Part shown: positions 17,377 to 26,693 of the stretch, piece after piece | How positions within the stretch are numbered: the first letter of the stretch is position 1 | Layout of the letters: every line of letters begins with the position of its first letter | Origin: Ruegeria sp. | GTDB lineage: Bacteria; Pseudomonadota; Alphaproteobacteria; Rhodobacterales; Rhodobacteraceae | Length of the DNA: 55,878 bases | Direction of reading: 5' to 3' | NCBI RefSeq assembly: GCF_028066395.1 | Contig: NZ_JALCBM010000024.1 | Span: forward strand, 1 to 55,878 | The notes under the pieces: model-generated | The model's database searches: none | What the model was told of the DNA's origin: nothing | What the model saw: the letters and a program-made list of their open reading frames with translations, nothing else | Position numbers and translations under genes: made by a program

Positions 17377-17873
17377 TGAAGCTGCTGCACCGGATATTCC
17401 CCCATCCCCATCTGACGATCCTGCTGACGCTGGTCTGGATGCTGCTGGCCAACAAACCCTCGCTGAACTCGCTGGTCTTCGGGCTGATCCTGGGGATCAT
17501 CATCCCGTTTATCACTCAGCCCTATTGGCCCGACCGCCCCAAGCTGCGCAACTGGCCGATGATCGTGGAATACATGCTGGTCGTGCTGTGGGACATCGTC
17601 ATGGCCAACATCACCGTCGCCCGGATCATCCTGTTCAAACGCGACGCGGACCGGCAGCCCAACTGGGTCTGCATCCCGCTTGAACTGCGCACGCCCGAGG
17701 CGATCACGGTTCTGGCCGGCACCATCACCATGACCCCCGGCACGGTCAGCTGCGATCTGTCAGCGCAGGGACATAACCTGCTGGTCCATTGCCTGGACGC
17801 CCCCGACCCGGATGCGGTGCGTGACGAGATCAAGCAGCGCTATGAACGCCGCCTGAAGGAGATTTTCGAATGA
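17376..17873 (+). CDS. mrpE: Mrp antiporter subunit E
   Basis: 165 residues, two N-terminal helices followed by a soluble domain. Family pattern: LTILLTLVWMLLANKPSLNS near the start, then the conserved GTITMTPGTVSCDL and LVHCLDAPDPD. MrpE is a non-NuoL-like subunit needed for full antiport activity and assembly in studied systems. ATG at 17376 shares its A with the mrpD TAA stop, and the stop overlaps mrpF (ATGA). Confidence 0.93.
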   Translation: MKLLHRIFPHPHLTILLTLVWMLLANKPSLNSLVFGLILGIIIPFITQPYWPDRPKLRNWPMIVEYMLVVLWDIVMANITVARIILFKRDADRQPNWVCIPLELRTPEAITVLAGTITMTPGTVSCDLSAQGHNLLVHCLDAPDPDAVRDEIKQRYERRLKEIFE

Positions 17874-18139
17874 TCATGTATGCCATTTACTTCGCCTTCG
17901 CCTGTTTCGGTGCCGCAATCATGATGTGCCTGTGGCGGATCATCACCGCCGAAGGGGTCGGCACCCGCGTTCTGGCGCTGGACACGATGGTGATCAACAC
18001 CATCGCCCTGATGATCCTTTACGGGCTGGATCAGGGCACCGAGATCTTCTTCGAGGCCGCCATGATCATCGCCATGCTCGGCTTTGTCTCAACCGTGGCC
18101 TATGCGCGCTTCATGCTGCGCGGCAATATTATCGAGTGA
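17870..18139 (+). CDS. mrpF: Mrp antiporter subunit F
   Basis: 89 residues with three hydrophobic helices. Typical MrpF order: MIMYAIYFAFACFGAAIMMC, RVLALDTMVINTIALMILYG, and FEAAMIIAMLGFVSTVAYARF ahead of a short GNIIE tail. In studied Mrp systems F lies in the region thought to carry the sodium path. Overlaps mrpE by ATGA; mrpG follows after 7 bp. Confidence 0.92.
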   Translation: MIMYAIYFAFACFGAAIMMCLWRIITAEGVGTRVLALDTMVINTIALMILYGLDQGTEIFFEAAMIIAMLGFVSTVAYARFMLRGNIIE

Positions 18140-18146
18140 GGGCGGC

Positions 18147-18533
18147 ATGACAGTCATATTCGAACTGCTGATCACCGTCTTCCTGATCGTTTCGGGCATC
18201 TTCGGCTTTGTCGGATCGTTCGGCATGATCAAGCTGAAGGACCCGATGTCACGGCTGCACGCGCCCACCAAAGCAACGACGCTGGGCGTGGGCGGCGTGC
18301 TGTTGGCTTCGATCTGCCATTCGGTCCTGATCGAGGGGCACCTGTCCCTGCACGAGCTGCTGATCACCCTGTTCCTGTTCCTGACCGCCCCGATCACGGC
18401 GCTGTTCATTGCCAAATGGCACATTCACCGCCATGAAAAGCCCGAAGACCTGCCGGACGCGGGCGAGGATGAGCTTTGGGCCACCCACGCGGTCGAACAG
18501 GTCGAGGACGTCCCCGACCACAGCACGAACTGA
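18147..18533 (+). CDS. mrpG: Mrp antiporter subunit G
   Basis: 128 residues. Three helices with the diagnostic FGMIKLKDPMSRLHAPTKA segment between the first two, then an acidic cytoplasmic tail (HEKPEDLPDAGEDELWATH). The frame extends upstream to 18084, but ATG 18147 follows mrpF directly, has GAGGG in front, and begins the first helix. It closes the Mrp set; selD starts 5 bp after its stop, suggesting read-through into selD. Confidence 0.92.
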   Translation: MTVIFELLITVFLIVSGIFGFVGSFGMIKLKDPMSRLHAPTKATTLGVGGVLLASICHSVLIEGHLSLHELLITLFLFLTAPITALFIAKWHIHRHEKPEDLPDAGEDELWATHAVEQVEDVPDHSTN

Positions 18534-18538
18534 GCGCC

Positions 18539-20698
18539 ATGCACATATCTCCGCTGCCCCTGACCCGCGATCTGGTTCTGATTGGCGGCGGGCACACCCA
18601 CGCGCTGCTGCTGCGCAAATGGGGCATGAACCCCCTGCCCGGCGCACGCGTCACCGTCATCAACCCCGGCCCCACCGCGCCTTATTCCGGGATGCTGCCC
18701 GGTTTCGTGGCAGGCCATTACGCGCGGGAGGAACTGGATATCGATCTGGTCCGCCTGGCGCGCTTTGCCGGTGCGCGGGTGGTGCTGGGCGCCGTGAACG
18801 GCATCGACACCGACAAGCGCGAGGTTCATGTACCGGGCCGCCCGCCGGTGGCGTTCGATGTGGCCTCGGTCAATATCGGCATCACCTCTGACATGCCCAC
18901 CCTGCCGGGTTTTGCGGATCATGCGGTTCCGGCCAAGCCTCTGGGCCTGTTCGCAGCCCGCTGGGGGGACTATCTGAACGGCGCAGGCCCGGCGGCGGTC
19001 GCGGTCATCGGCGGCGGTGTCGCGGGGGCCGAACTGGTCATGGCCATGGCCCACGCCCTGCGCGCCAAGGGCCGCATAGCGCAGGTTACCCTGATCGACA
19101 GCGCCTCTGCCCTGACCGCGACCGGGGCCAAAACCGCTGCCACCATCCGGCAGGCGATGCAGGCGCTTGGCATCACGGTGATCGAAAACGCTACCATCGC
19201 CCGGATCACCTCCGATCATGTCGCGCTGGATGATGGGCGTCAGATCACCGCCGATTTCGTCACCGGTGCCGCAGGCGCACGCGCCTATGACTGGGTGACC
19301 AAGACGGGTCTGGACCTGCAGGACGGCTACATCCGCGTCAACGGTTGCCTGCAATCCAGCGACCCGGCCATATTTGCCGCCGGGGATTGCGCGCATCTGA
19401 TCGAGGACCCGCGCCCCAAGGCGGGCGTTTATGCGGTGCGCGAGGCTCCGATCCTGTTCGACAACCTGCGCGCCGCCTTGGGCGCGGGCCGGATGCGGCG
19501 GTACAAGCCCCAAAAGGACTATCTGAAGCTGATCTCTCTGGGTGGGAAATCGGCGCTGGCCGAGCGGTTGGGAACCTCGTTCAGCGGCCCTTTGATGTGG
19601 CAATGGAAAAACCACATCGACCAGACATTCATGAACAAGTTCCGCGACCTGCCACAAATGCCAGCGCCCGCCCTGCCCCGCCACCACGCCGCTGGTCTGG
19701 CCGAGGCACTGGGGGACAAACCCATGTGCGGCGGCTGCGGGGCCAAGGTCGGGCGTGGAGCCCTGCGGGCTGCGCTGCGCGACCTGCCGCCACCCGAACG
19801 CGCGGACGTGACCCCTCTGCCCGGCGACGATGCGGCGCTGCTGCATACAGGTGGGGCGCGGCAGGTCATGACCTCGGACCACCTGCGCAGTTTCACGCTG
19901 GACCACGTCCAGATGACCCGCATCGCGGCCGTGCATGCGTTGGGCGACATCTGGGCGATGGGTGCCGCACCGCAAGCCGCCACAGCCACAATCATCCTGC
20001 CCCGCATGTCCGCTGAATTGCAGCACCGCACCATGGCCGAAATCATGACCACCGCGCAGGATGTCATGCGACAGGCCGGGGCCGAGATCGTCGGCGGCCA
20101 CAGTTCGATGGGCGATGAGATGACCATCGGCTTTACCCTGACGGGCCTCTGCGACGGTGACCCCATCACCCTGTCCGACGGTCAGGCAGGGGACGCGCTG
20201 ATCCTGACCAAACCGCTGGGCAGCGGTGTCCTGATGGCCGCCGAAATGGCCGGTCAGGCAAAGGGGGCGTGGATCGCCGAGGCTCTATCCCTCATGACGC
20301 AGCCCCAAAGTGCGGCCGCGCGTCTTCTGGCGGGCGCGCATGCGATGACAGACGTGACCGGCTTTGGTCTGGCAGGACATCTGAATGGCCTGTGCGAGGC
20401 TTCAGATTGCGGCGCGGAAATTGATCTGGATGCAATCCCAGTAATGACCGGCGCATTGGAGTTGAGCGCCCAAGGCGTGCGGTCAACGATTTTCGACGAA
20501 AATCGTTCCACCGCTCCGGAACTGCCCGAGGGTGGCAAAGCCGACCTGCTGTTTGATCCGCAGACCGCGGGCGGATTGCTGGCCGCAGTCGCGGCTGATC
20601 AGGCCGATAGATTGTGCTTGGACCTGCAACAGGCGGGCTACAAGGCAGTTGTGATCGGGCACCTGACCGAAGCGCCCGGGTTGCGGCTTCAAAGCTGA
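18539..20698 (+). CDS. selD: Selenide, water dikinase SelD with N-terminal pyridine nucleotide-disulfide oxidoreductase domain
   Basis: 719 residues, about twice a plain SelD (E. coli 347). Residues 1 to about 385 form an NDH-2-like FAD/NAD(P) domain with LVLIGGGHTHALLL at the start, a second dinucleotide site VAVIGGGVAGAELVMA and a late FAAGDCAH. Residues from about 396 form SelD: MCGGCGAKVG with the catalytic Cys400 (codon TGC, not Sec TGA) and Lys403, then GDDAALL and ALGDIWAMGA. SelD makes selenophosphate from selenide and ATP. The flavin domain may deliver or reduce selenium, but that is inference. It lies 5 bp behind mrpG and overlaps the convergent mnmH by 10 bp. Confidence 0.93.
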   Translation: MHISPLPLTRDLVLIGGGHTHALLLRKWGMNPLPGARVTVINPGPTAPYSGMLPGFVAGHYAREELDIDLVRLARFAGARVVLGAVNGIDTDKREVHVPGRPPVAFDVASVNIGITSDMPTLPGFADHAVPAKPLGLFAARWGDYLNGAGPAAVAVIGGGVAGAELVMAMAHALRAKGRIAQVTLIDSASALTATGAKTAATIRQAMQALGITVIENATIARITSDHVALDDGRQITADFVTGAAGARAYDWVTKTGLDLQDGYIRVNGCLQSSDPAIFAAGDCAHLIEDPRPKAGVYAVREAPILFDNLRAALGAGRMRRYKPQKDYLKLISLGGKSALAERLGTSFSGPLMWQWKNHIDQTFMNKFRDLPQMPAPALPRHHAAGLAEALGDKPMCGGCGAKVGRGALRAALRDLPPPERADVTPLPGDDAALLHTGGARQVMTSDHLRSFTLDHVQMTRIAAVHALGDIWAMGAAPQAATATIILPRMSAELQHRTMAEIMTTAQDVMRQAGAEIVGGHSSMGDEMTIGFTLTGLCDGDPITLSDGQAGDALILTKPLGSGVLMAAEMAGQAKGAWIAEALSLMTQPQSAAARLLAGAHAMTDVTGFGLAGHLNGLCEASDCGAEIDLDAIPVMTGALELSAQGVRSTIFDENRSTAPELPEGGKADLLFDPQTAGGLLAAVAADQADRLCLDLQQAGYKAVVIGHLTEAPGLRLQS

Positions 20699-21741
20699 TC
20701 CAAGACCTGTTCAACCTGCGTGGCGACATCCGACAGTCTCGCAGCATCCAATGTCACGGCTTGGATCTGCGCAATCACTTCTACATTCTGTGCCCGGCGG
20801 GATTTGGTGTAGGCCGGGTCGTAATGCTGCTCCATCAAAGCCTGCGTCAACGCGCGCTTGTCGCCCGCATCGATCAGCGCCAACCAACCCTCGACCACCT
20901 CATGCCCGCGATGCAAACGCAATGGTGACAGCCGATCCCGCAGCCGCTCGGTGTCGGACAGGATGTCGTCATAGGCCGAAACCAGATAGGCCGCGCGCGC
21001 CTTGATCGGGGCAGCGATTGTGATGCGCGGCGCCGCGCGCAGGGCCGACCAGAGGCTGGGCGGCAGGATCAGCGATCCGATCTTGGACGATTCCGCCTCG
21101 ACCACCACCGGACGGGCCGGGTCCAGACGGCATAAAGCAGCGGCCAGAGCGGATTCGAAGGCTTTCTGACTGGGCTGGCCGCCCGGCATTTCGCCCAGCA
21201 ATGACCCGCGATGGTTCGCCAGCCCCTCAAGATCCAGCACCTGCACTCCGCGCGCCTGCAACAGCGCCAAAAGATCCGTCTTGGCCGTGCCGGTATACCC
21301 GTCCAGCGCCACCAGACGATGCGGCAGCGGATCATCATATAGATATCGGTTCACCAGACGGCGGTAAGTTCGATAACCGCCCTCGACCACCTCGGCCCGC
21401 CAGCCGATCTGCTGCAACATCCAGGTGAACGAACCCGATCTCTGCCCACCCCGCCAGCAATAGACCAGTGGCCGCCAGTTGCCCTCATGATGGCTGAGAT
21501 GGGTTTCGATGTGGTTGGCGGCATTGCGAAACACCAGCGCCGCGCCCAGTTTACGGGCCAGAAACGGGCTTTGCTGGACATAGATCGTGCCAACCCGCGC
21601 CCGTTCCTCATTGTCCAGAACCGGCAGGTTGATGGCGCCGGGCAAGTGATCCTCGGCATGTTCCGCTGGGCTGCGGACATCGATGACGGTGTCGAACGGA
21701 TGCTCGTAAAGCTGCGGCAAGCTGGAGAATTTCAGAACCAT
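20689..21741 (-). CDS. mnmH: tRNA 2-selenouridine synthase
   Basis: 350 residues. MnmH (SelU/YbbB) uses selenophosphate to convert 2-thiouridine to 2-selenouridine at the wobble base of certain tRNAs. The N-terminal rhodanese domain has VIDVRSPAEHAEDHLPGAINLP and the active loop YCWRGGQRSGS with Cys95. The C-terminal part has a P-loop, GYTGTAKT at about 148-155. It converges on selD with a 10-bp overlap, so the enzyme that uses selenophosphate sits next to the one that makes it. No selA, selB or selC is in this window. Confidence 0.95.
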   Translation of the reverse strand: MVLKFSSLPQLYEHPFDTVIDVRSPAEHAEDHLPGAINLPVLDNEERARVGTIYVQQSPFLARKLGAALVFRNAANHIETHLSHHEGNWRPLVYCWRGGQRSGSFTWMLQQIGWRAEVVEGGYRTYRRLVNRYLYDDPLPHRLVALDGYTGTAKTDLLALLQARGVQVLDLEGLANHRGSLLGEMPGGQPSQKAFESALAAALCRLDPARPVVVEAESSKIGSLILPPSLWSALRAAPRITIAAPIKARAAYLVSAYDDILSDTERLRDRLSPLRLHRGHEVVEGWLALIDAGDKRALTQALMEQHYDPAYTKSRRAQNVEVIAQIQAVTLDAARLSDVATQVEQVLDQL

Positions 21742-21784
21742 ATCGGTGGATTAACCCGCATGCAGTGGAAAGGAAAGACGCCGC

Positions 21785-22453
21785 TCAGCCCTGTGACACC
21801 GCTTCGATCAGTTCGGGCCCGCTGGCGCGGTTGGAGTTCACGGCCCGACCGACGCGGTGAAATTCCAGCATATCCTCAGGACCCGGTTTCATCAGTCGTG
21901 CCGCACCTTTGCCCGCCTCGCCCAGCCACAGTGGCCAGTCGTCAGGGTTCAGGATCAGCGGCATGCGATGATGGATCACGCTGAGCGATTGGTTCGCAGC
22001 CGTGGTCACGATCGCGCAGGTGCCCTGCCGCGCCTCTTCAGGCCCCCAATCCTGCCAGACACCTGCGAAGGCGATAGGTGCGCCATCACGGCGCTGGATG
22101 TACCAGGGCTGGCGTTGCCCGTCTTCGGTCTTGGTCCATTCGTAAAACCCGGTCGCGGCAATCAGGCAGCGGCGTTCCCGGCAGGCCGCGCGAAAAGCGG
22201 GTTTTTCCGCAATCGTCTCGGCCCGTGCGTTGATCAGCAGCGGTCCGGCATTTTCGGCCTTGTACCAATGCGGCAGGAACCCCCAACGCAGCGCGCCCAG
22301 CTTGCGCCCGCCCTCATCGCTGCGCACCACATGCACCTGATTGGTCGGGCAGACATTGTAGTTCGGTGTCTGAGGCGTGTCATTGGCCGGTTGCGCAGCA
22401 AACAGCTGCGCCATCGCATCGTTTGGAAGAGTTATTGCAAACCGTCCGCACAT
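21785..22453 (-). CDS. SRAP domain protein (YedK/HMCES family, abasic-site DNA-protein crosslinker)
   Basis: 222 residues. The start MCGRF makes Cys2 the first residue after Met removal, as required for the thiazolidine crosslink to abasic sites in single-stranded DNA. The other known active residues are present: Asn in LLINARAET, Glu in ATGFYEWTK and His in IHHRMPL. The reading frame is open upstream to 22621, but ATG 22453 is decisive because catalysis needs the N-terminal Cys. It is divergent from the sulfotransferase gene with only 55 bp between the starts, so the two promoters must overlap. Confidence 0.93.
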   Translation of the reverse strand: MCGRFAITLPNDAMAQLFAAQPANDTPQTPNYNVCPTNQVHVVRSDEGGRKLGALRWGFLPHWYKAENAGPLLINARAETIAEKPAFRAACRERRCLIAATGFYEWTKTEDGQRQPWYIQRRDGAPIAFAGVWQDWGPEEARQGTCAIVTTAANQSLSVIHHRMPLILNPDDWPLWLGEAGKGAARLMKPGPEDMLEFHRVGRAVNSNRASGPELIEAVSQG

Positions 22454-22508
22454 CGGTAATGAACTTTCAATAATTGTTTCACACAGGCACAGGGTTCCAC
22501 GCGGGCAT

Positions 22509-24161
22509 ATGGCACAACAAACAGCGAATTCCCTCAAAAGCAAAGCTCTGGGCGATCTGGATGCGGGCAAACTGCCACAGGCGTTGAAGAAAGCCCAGTT
22601 GGGGGTCAAGAAATTCCCCAAGGATTCCGACTATCACGCCATTGCCGGTTTCGTGCTGACCGAGATGAAGCGCTACAAGCAGTCGATCCCGCATTTCATC
22701 GAGGCTGCGCGGATGAAGCCGGATGATCCGCAATTCGTGGAAAACCTGGCCAATGCCCTGATGCAAACCGGCCAGATCCCGCGCGCGCTGACCTATGCGG
22801 AACAGAAGCTGGAGCAGTTTCCCAACAACAAGGAACTGGTCCGTGTCATCGATGAAATCCAGTTGAAGGGTCAGAACTGGCGTCTGATCATCGATCACGC
22901 CTCGCAGAGGCTGCAAAGCGATCCCGACAATGCCAAGCTACTGTCAACTCGCGCACGCGCCTATGGCAAGATCGGCTTTGTGGAACACAGCAGCCGCGAT
23001 ATCACACGCGCTTATGAGATTGCGCCCGAGGACATCAGCATTGCGTTTCAGAGGGCTGTCGATCTGCATCAGGCGGGCGATAAAGAGGGCAGCGCAGGTA
23101 TTCTGCAGGATATTCGGACGCAAGAGCCCCTGCACGCCACGACATTGCTTCAACTGGCCAGCATAGCCTCGAAAGATCAGGTGGATGAGTTGTTCGACGC
23201 CACCGAACAGGCGATCTTTGAAAGCGAGCATACAAATTCCGTTCTGGAATTCGCCCAGGCGCACCTGATCTCGAAACGCGACGGGTTGGAGGCGGCCCTG
23301 CCGCAATTTGCCATCGCCAACGCAGCGCAACATGACACCAACCCCTATGATTTTGCGGTGGAAGAGAAAAAGCAGCGCCAGATTTGCGACATGTTCCCGG
23401 CTGCGGCTGCAAATGTCTCGTCAGGCCATGTCGAAGGGCCGGTGCCGATCTTCGTAATCGGCCAGCCGCGTTCCGGCACGACGTTGATGGAGATGATGCT
23501 CAGCTCGGCCCCCGACATTGCCGGGTGCGGAGAGCTGACGCTGGGCGCGGACCTGTCACAGCAACTGGTCGAGGACGGCAACGCCTTCGACACCGATGCC
23601 GCCCGGGCGTTCGCCGAAGAGTTCAGGAAACTGATGCCACCGATCCCCGACGGCTCGACCGCCTTTGTGGACAAGATGCCGCATAACTATCAGCGGGTCG
23701 GGTTCTTGCTGGCCGCCTTCCCCAACGCCAAAATCATCAACATGCTGCGCGATCCGCGCGATGTTGGTTTGTCGAAATGGATCAGACGCTTCCCCGCGCC
23801 GGGTATGCGCTATGCCTCGAACCTGTCGTCCATCGCGCATTCGGCCAATATGTACCGCACATACATGGCGCATTGGGATCAGGTCTTTGGCGACCGTATC
23901 CTGACTGTTCCTTACGAGGATCTGGTGGCCGACCCGGAAACCCACAGCCGCAAGGTCGCTGAGTTCTGCGGCATCACCTGGCATGAACAGATGATGCACC
24001 CGGAGGAAAACACCAAACAGGTGCGCACGGCGAGTATCGATCAGGTGCGCAACAAGATCTCGACCAAATCCATTGGCGGCTGGCGCAAGGTGGCGGATCA
24101 GATTCAGCCGATGCTGGACGGGATCGATCCGCAACTGTGGCCGGAATACGATTTCAGCTGA
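22509..24161 (+). CDS. TPR-sulfotransferase fusion protein
   Basis: 550 residues. Residues 1 to about 250 are TPR-like helical repeats (for example LGDLDAGKLPQALKKAQLGVK and YHAIAGFVLTEMKRYKQSIP). The C-terminal half is a sulfotransferase: the PAPS 5'-phosphosulfate loop GQPRSGTTLMEMML starts at about residue 318 and the 3'-phosphate motif is INMLRDPRDVGLSKW. This TPR plus sulfotransferase arrangement is common in Rhodobacteraceae and resembles tyrosylprotein sulfotransferases; the acceptor (protein or surface glycan) is unknown. The start at 22509 is the first ATG that avoids the overlap with the divergent SRAP gene. Confidence 0.88.
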   Translation: MAQQTANSLKSKALGDLDAGKLPQALKKAQLGVKKFPKDSDYHAIAGFVLTEMKRYKQSIPHFIEAARMKPDDPQFVENLANALMQTGQIPRALTYAEQKLEQFPNNKELVRVIDEIQLKGQNWRLIIDHASQRLQSDPDNAKLLSTRARAYGKIGFVEHSSRDITRAYEIAPEDISIAFQRAVDLHQAGDKEGSAGILQDIRTQEPLHATTLLQLASIASKDQVDELFDATEQAIFESEHTNSVLEFAQAHLISKRDGLEAALPQFAIANAAQHDTNPYDFAVEEKKQRQICDMFPAAAANVSSGHVEGPVPIFVIGQPRSGTTLMEMMLSSAPDIAGCGELTLGADLSQQLVEDGNAFDTDAARAFAEEFRKLMPPIPDGSTAFVDKMPHNYQRVGFLLAAFPNAKIINMLRDPRDVGLSKWIRRFPAPGMRYASNLSSIAHSANMYRTYMAHWDQVFGDRILTVPYEDLVADPETHSRKVAEFCGITWHEQMMHPEENTKQVRTASIDQVRNKISTKSIGGWRKVADQIQPMLDGIDPQLWPEYDFS

Positions 24162-24189
24162 GACCACGCCGACAAAACCAAACAACGAA

Positions 24190-24216
24190 AAAGGCCGCCC
24201 GGACGGGGCGGCCTTT
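24190..24216. terminator. Bidirectional rho-independent terminator
   Basis: AAAGGCCGCCC (24190-24200) pairs perfectly with GGGCGGCCTTT (24206-24216) around a 5-nt loop, giving an 11-bp stem with A residues on one flank and T residues on the other. It sits between the convergent sulfotransferase and 5'-nucleotidase genes and can serve both strands. Confidence 0.85.
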
Positions 24217-24234
24217 CTTGTCAGGTGCAGCAGC

Positions 24235-25818
24235 TTATTTCTGCTTGATCCGCCCGTCCAGATAGGGCTGATACGGTGCGTTCTCGGCCAGATACTCTGC
24301 CGTCACATCCGCCAGGTCGGGGCCGAAATCATAGGCGTTCTTGTCATCGCCTTCGAACATCTTGTAACCATCGCCGCCATTGCGGACATAGTTGTTGGTC
24401 ACCACCAGATAGGTTGCCGCCGGATCGATTGGCACGAAACCGTCACCCTCGGCCACCATGACCTCGGTGATGCGGCCTTCGTTCGGGGCCACGGACGGGT
24501 CCCAGACAAAGGTCATGCCGGCAACCTGCGGGAAGCGGCCCTTGACCTCTTCCACCTGGCTGACACCGTTTTCCAGCGCGTCAATGACGCCTTGACCGCT
24601 GATCTCGAAGGTCGACAGCGTGTTCTGGAACGGCAGAACCGTCAGCACCTCGCCCATGGTCACTTCGCCCGGATCGATCGAGGCCCGCAGCCCGCCCGCA
24701 TTGGCGATGGCAAGCTGTGCGCCCTGATCGGCAACACGCGCCAGCATGGCGTCGGCCACCAGATTGCCCATCTCGCATTCCTGCACCCGGCAAACCGCAC
24801 GGTCGCCTTCGATTGCAGCGGCCGAATTGGCAACCACGCGCTTCTTCATCTCTTCAATCGGGGCGCCCATTTCGGCAACCCGCGCCGCGACATCCGGGTC
24901 CGGCGTGACCGAGGCGTCCAGCAGAATCGGCTCGCCTTCGGCAGAGATCAGATTGCCGTCGTCATCGAAGGTCAGAGTGATCTCGCCCAGGAATTTCGAA
25001 TAGGCATAAGCCTGAACCACCGGCACATCCCCGACCATGGTCGGATAGGGACCTGCCGCGCGCTCTTGCGTGTTGGACAGCAGGGTGTGCGAATGGCCGC
25101 CCACCACCAGATCAAGCCCGGGGACCTGTTCGGCAATCTCAAGGTCCTTGGCCAGACCCACATGGTTCAGCGCGATGATGATGTTCACGCCTTCATCCTG
25201 CAACGCCGCAACATCAGCCTTCAGACTTTCGATTTCATCCTGAAACACCACATCCTTGCCGGGGCTCGACGTATCCACCGTATCGGTCGCCAGCGCCGAG
25301 ATGATGCCGATCTTCTGGCCGCCGACCTCAAGCACCACATGGTTTTCTACCTTGTCCTTCAACTCGGCGGACGAGGACAAATCCAGATTGCCCGAAATCA
25401 CCGGAAAACTGACCGCTTCGATGAAATCCGCCAGACCCTGTGGGCCGTCGTCGAATTCGTGGTTGCCTACAGCCATCACGTCATAGCCGATGGCCTCCAT
25501 GAATTCAGCCTCAGCCGCGCCTTTGTAGGTGGTGTAGAACAGCGACCCCTGAAACGGATCGCCCGCATCCAGCAGCAGCACATTCTGGTCGGCCAACTCG
25601 TCGCGTTTGGTATCCACGATGGTTTTCAGACGCGCGACACCGCCAAAACACTTGCCTTCGGCCTCATCTTCGGCGCCGCAGGTGGAATCGTATTTGTTGA
25701 TGGATTCGATACGGCTGTGAATGTCATTTGTGTGCAGAATCGTCAGCTTGTACTCGGCCGCGGCCATGCCTGCGGTCAGGCCCAGAACGGCTGCTGACGC
25801 GAGAAAACGGGTAAACAT
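24235..25818 (-). CDS. Periplasmic 5'-nucleotidase / 2',3'-cyclic phosphodiesterase family protein
   Basis: 527 residues with a signal peptide (MFTRFLASAAVLGLTAGMAAA). The N-terminal calcineurin-like metallophosphatase domain has the metal motifs LTILHTNDIHSR, LLDAGDPFQGS, VGNHEFDDG and GGHSHTLL. The C-terminal 5'-nucleotidase domain follows with IANAGGLRASI and TNNYVRNGGDGY. Such enzymes release phosphate and nucleosides from extracellular nucleotides. GGGAG about 7 nt upstream supports ATG 25818. The nucleosides produced could feed the salvage operon at 42084-46608, a metabolic inference only. Confidence 0.93.
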   Translation of the reverse strand: MFTRFLASAAVLGLTAGMAAAEYKLTILHTNDIHSRIESINKYDSTCGAEDEAEGKCFGGVARLKTIVDTKRDELADQNVLLLDAGDPFQGSLFYTTYKGAAEAEFMEAIGYDVMAVGNHEFDDGPQGLADFIEAVSFPVISGNLDLSSSAELKDKVENHVVLEVGGQKIGIISALATDTVDTSSPGKDVVFQDEIESLKADVAALQDEGVNIIIALNHVGLAKDLEIAEQVPGLDLVVGGHSHTLLSNTQERAAGPYPTMVGDVPVVQAYAYSKFLGEITLTFDDDGNLISAEGEPILLDASVTPDPDVAARVAEMGAPIEEMKKRVVANSAAAIEGDRAVCRVQECEMGNLVADAMLARVADQGAQLAIANAGGLRASIDPGEVTMGEVLTVLPFQNTLSTFEISGQGVIDALENGVSQVEEVKGRFPQVAGMTFVWDPSVAPNEGRITEVMVAEGDGFVPIDPAATYLVVTNNYVRNGGDGYKMFEGDDKNAYDFGPDLADVTAEYLAENAPYQPYLDGRIKQK

Positions 25819-25926
25819 GTAGAACTCCCTTATTTGTGATTGCGCAGATCGTGCGCCGAGTATTGCAAAGAGTCAAAGGGGTAAATCCGGCTTGATTCTA
25901 CCTGCCGCGCGGGGCATCACGGCGCC

Positions 25927-26265
25927 ATGCTGATCTACAAGATTTTCCGGGCCGAGGAATGGGCCACCCTGCAAGCCAATGGCGCATCCGATGGCGCGCC
26001 GATTGATGTGTCGGATGGGTTTGTTCATTTCTCGACCGCCGAACAGGCGGCTGAAACCGCGGCCAAACATTTCGCCGGGGCGCAAGGGCTGGTTCTGCTG
26101 GCCTGCGAGGCGGATGCGATGGGCGATGAGCTGAAATGGGAAGTGTCACGCGGCGGCGCCCTGTTCCCGCATCTTTACCGTCAGATACACATGACGGATG
26201 TGATCTGGTCACGCCCCCTGCCCTTTGAAGGCACCGCGCACGTCTTCCCGGCAGAGATGCAATGA
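25927..26265 (+). CDS. DUF952 family protein
   Basis: 112 residues. The pattern LIYKIFRAEEWATLQANG, then DVSDGFVHFSTAEQAAETAAKHF, then LLACEADAMGDELKWEVSRGGALFPHLYR is characteristic of DUF952, a small alpha/beta family related to the ADP-ribosyltransferase/2'-phosphotransferase fold, with no proven activity. It heads a four-gene unit of ATGA overlaps (DUF952, DUF1330, pyrD, arsC), so it is probably transcribed with pyrD. It is divergent from the nucleotidase gene over 108 bp. Confidence 0.87.
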   Translation: MLIYKIFRAEEWATLQANGASDGAPIDVSDGFVHFSTAEQAAETAAKHFAGAQGLVLLACEADAMGDELKWEVSRGGALFPHLYRQIHMTDVIWSRPLPFEGTAHVFPAEMQ

Positions 26266-26693
26266 CCGGCCACATCGACCCCGACCGCGCCCAGTTCGAG
26301 GCCTTCAAGGGGCTGGACCGCGATCACCCGATCGAGATGCTGAACCTCGTCCGATTTCGTGACACCGCCTCTTACCCCGAGGGTCACGCGTTGGCCAATG
26401 CCGGGCTCAGCGGGGCTGAGGCCTATGGCCACTACGGGGCCGAGACTGCGCCGATCATTGCCCGCCTTGGGGCGTCGATCCTGTGGCGCGGAACATTTCA
26501 GACACTGCTGATCGGGCCCGAGGATGAAGAATGGGATGAGGTGTTCATCGCCCGCTACCCCTCGGCCCATGCGTTTTTGGAAATGGTCACCGACCCGGCC
26601 TATCAACAGGCGGTCGTGCATCGGCAGGCGGCGGTTAGGACCTCGCGCCTGATCCGCTGTGCGCCTGCGACAACCGGAGCTTCATTCGGATGA
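26262..26693 (+). CDS. DUF1330 family protein
   Basis: 143 residues, a ferredoxin-like dimeric alpha/beta-barrel fold. Recognised from [21 protein letters not shown], then [20 protein letters not shown] and [27 protein letters not shown]. No catalytic residue is established for the family. It overlaps DUF952 and pyrD by ATGA on both sides, which implies coupled translation; a role in pyrimidine synthesis is not shown. Confidence 0.83.
   Translation: MTGHIDPDRAQFEAFKGLDRDHPIEMLNLVRFRDTASYPEGHALANAGLSGAEAYGHYGAETAPIIARLGASILWRGTFQTLLIGPEDEEWDEVFIARYPSAHAFLEMVTDPAYQQAVVHRQAAVRTSRLIRCAPATTGASFG

Noticed and set aside
19727..19738. Selenocysteine in SelD
   Set aside because: Both Cys codons of the active loop are TGC; no in-frame TGA is present, so SelD is the Cys form.
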